Part shown: positions 5,581-6,743 of the stretch, piece after piece
Position numbering within the stretch: the first letter of the stretch is position 1
Layout of the letters: every line of letters starts with the position of its first letter
NCBI GenBank assembly: GCA_030043595.1
Contig: JASHXJ010000619.1
Coordinates: forward strand, 1 to 6,743
Direction of reading: 5' to 3'
DNA: 6,743 nucleotides
From: Trebonia sp.
GTDB lineage: Bacteria; Actinomycetota; Actinomycetes; Streptosporangiales; Streptosporangiaceae
Translations under genes and position numbers: made by a program
The notes under the pieces: generated by a model
Told to the model about the DNA's origin: nothing
Database searches by the model: none
What the model saw: only the letters and a program-made list of their open reading frames with translations

Positions 5581-6743
5581 CCGCGCTGCCCTCCGTCGGC
5601 CCGCCGCAGATGGCCGAGCGCAACCTGTCCGCCCGGCTCGACGCGCTCGCCGAGCTCGTCAAGATCGGCAGGCTGCACGAAGGACAAGACGGACAGCGCG
5701 ACGGCTTCGCCGGATCCCTGCTCAACGATTCCGACGCGCTGCTGCGCAGAGCCGGCGAGCGCCTTCGCCTGTCCGCGAGCCACACGGTGGTGGCGCTGGC
5801 AGGCGGCACGGGGAGCGGGAAGTCTACGCTGTTCAACGCGCTGTCGGGAGCGAGCTTCTCACCGCCAGGCGTGACCCGGCCGACCACGAGGCACGTCCAC
5901 GCGTGCGTATGGGGGATGCAGGGCGCGGCCCCGCTGCTCGACTGGCTTGGCGTGCAGCGCCGCCACCGGTACGCGCGCGCGAGCGCGCTGGACTCCGGCG
6001 AGGCCGCGCTCAACGGCCTGCTCTTGCTCGACCTGCCGGACCATGATTCAGTCGTCACCGCGTCGGCGTCGGCGGTGGACCGGCTCAGCAAGCTGGCCGA
6101 CATGCTCCTCTGGGTGCTTGACCCGCAGAAGTACGCCGACGCCGCCGTGCACAACCGGTACCTGATCCCGCTGGCCGGGCACGCAAGGGTGTTCAGCGTG
6201 GTGCTCAACCAGACCGACCTGCTCACCCCCGAGCAGGTCACGGACTGCGAGAACGACCTGCGCCGGCTGCTTGACGCCGAGGGGCTCGCCGACACGCCGC
6301 TGCTGACGGTCTCCGCGCGCACCGGCGAGGGCCTCGCCGACCTGCGCGCGCAGCTCGTCCAGGTGGTGAGCGCCAGCCACGCGGCCAGCGAGCGGATCTC
6401 CGCGGACATCGACTCGGTGATCGGCGGCTACGCGATCCACGCCGGCGGCCAGGTCGCGCCGGACGAGGCACTAGCGGCCGCGGCCGCCGCGACCGCGCCG
6501 GAGCACGTCCAGGCACCCTGGGCGGACGGGCAGGCGGACGGGCAGCAGGGCACGCCCCTGGCGCGGCCGCCGTGGGACTACGCAGCCGACCCGACGGCCC
6601 CAGAGCAAACCGGCTCAGCGCAAACCGCCTCAGCGCAGGCGGCCTCAGCGCCGGCGGCGTCGCGACCGCCCTGGGGGGACGCGCCCGCCGACGGCGTGCG
6701 GCGGGACGCCGTCCATCCGGTGGCCAACGTGCCCGCGGGGCCA
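5577..6743 (+). CDS. Second dynamin-like/YfjP-type GTPase, cut by the window end
   Basis: 389 codons are open to the last base, with no stop. The start ATG overlaps the previous stop (ATGA), with GGAG (5565-5568) 8 nt upstream, so it belongs to the same operon. The protein shows a full G-motif set: P-loop GGTGSGKST (76-84), RPTT (101-104), DLPDHDS (152-158) in place of DxxG, NQTD (211-214) as the base-recognition motif, and SARTGEG (246-252) as G5. This matches actinobacterial YfjP-type GTPases that accompany the first protein, the likely DynB-type partner. Family members usually carry a helical and membrane-associated C-terminal half, which would lie beyond the window. After residue 295 the sequence turns into an Ala/Pro/Gln-rich segment with PW motifs at 314, 332 and 365, which I read as a disordered insertion. 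GTP hydrolysis is likely, and heteromeric work with the first GTPase is inferred from the overlap. Confidence 0.82.
   Translation, partial: MTALPSVGPPQMAERNLSARLDALAELVKIGRLHEGQDGQRDGFAGSLLNDSDALLRRAGERLRLSASHTVVALAGGTGSGKSTLFNALSGASFSPPGVTRPTTRHVHACVWGMQGAAPLLDWLGVQRRHRYARASALDSGEAALNGLLLLDLPDHDSVVTASASAVDRLSKLADMLLWVLDPQKYADAAVHNRYLIPLAGHARVFSVVLNQTDLLTPEQVTDCENDLRRLLDAEGLADTPLLTVSARTGEGLADLRAQLVQVVSASHAASERISADIDSVIGGYAIHAGGQVAPDEALAAAAAATAPEHVQAPWADGQADGQQGTPLARPPWDYAADPTAPEQTGSAQTASAQAASAPAASRPPWGDAPADGVRRDAVHPVANVPAGP
6606..6662 (+). repeat. 15-bp tandem repeat in the GTPase linker
   Basis: Units 6606-6620, 6621-6635 and 6636-6650 follow the pattern CARRCSGSCTCAGCG and encode QTGSA, QTASA and QAASA. 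A fourth degraded unit (6651-6662) encodes PAAS. The repeats use CAA and TCA codons, uncommon elsewhere in this gene, which suggests recent expansion. Confidence 0.7.

Noticed and set aside
5363..6409. Minus-strand open frame of 348 codons across the GTPase junction
   Set aside because: Ser/Arg/Ala-rich shadow of the two coding frames, spanning the junction between them without its own motif.

Overview
The window looks like chromosomal DNA from a very GC-rich actinobacterium, probably on the Streptosporangiales/Streptomycetales side. I infer this from the strong G/C bias at third codon positions, GTG starts behind GGAGG/AAGGA-type ribosome binding sites, and proteins that match actinobacterial families from memory. 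No database search was run.

Layout. Positions 1-116 hold the 3' tail of an upstream plus-strand gene, present twice as a 58-bp tandem duplication that includes the stop codon. A gene-free stretch follows (104-304), with a small GC hairpin and a large in-register inverted repeat (141-254). This stretch lies between the end of the upstream gene and the end of a convergent minus-strand family 2 glycosyltransferase (305-1129). A 405-bp divergent spacer (1130-1534) leads to two plus-strand tetrapyrrole-type genes: a CobH/CbiC-like protein (1535-2146) and a CysG-type fusion protein (2222-3511). A leader of about 200 bp with several inverted repeats (3512-3714) precedes a pair of large GTPases of the bacterial dynamin-like type. 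These overlap by ATGA (3715-5580 and 5577 to the window edge), and the second is cut off by the window end.

How the genes may work together. CysG-type proteins make precorrin-2 (and sirohydrochlorin) from uroporphyrinogen III; CobH acts late in cobalamin ring synthesis. The two are adjacent here without other corrin genes in the window. The CobH-like protein has lost the residues that mark the family's active site: the catalytic His is Cys, and the TRSAA, GGS and AAxN motifs are all changed. The CysG-like protein lacks the usual Asp in its dehydrogenase domain and has two substitutions at conserved glycines of its methyltransferase domain. A repurposed or degenerate tetrapyrrole module is the most interesting possibility here. 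The GTPase pair resembles the paired dynamin-like proteins of Streptomyces (DynA/DynB type, linked to sporulation septation); this is a family-level inference. The leader repeats, including a 29-nt nested palindrome next to the ribosome binding site, may control the GTPase operon.
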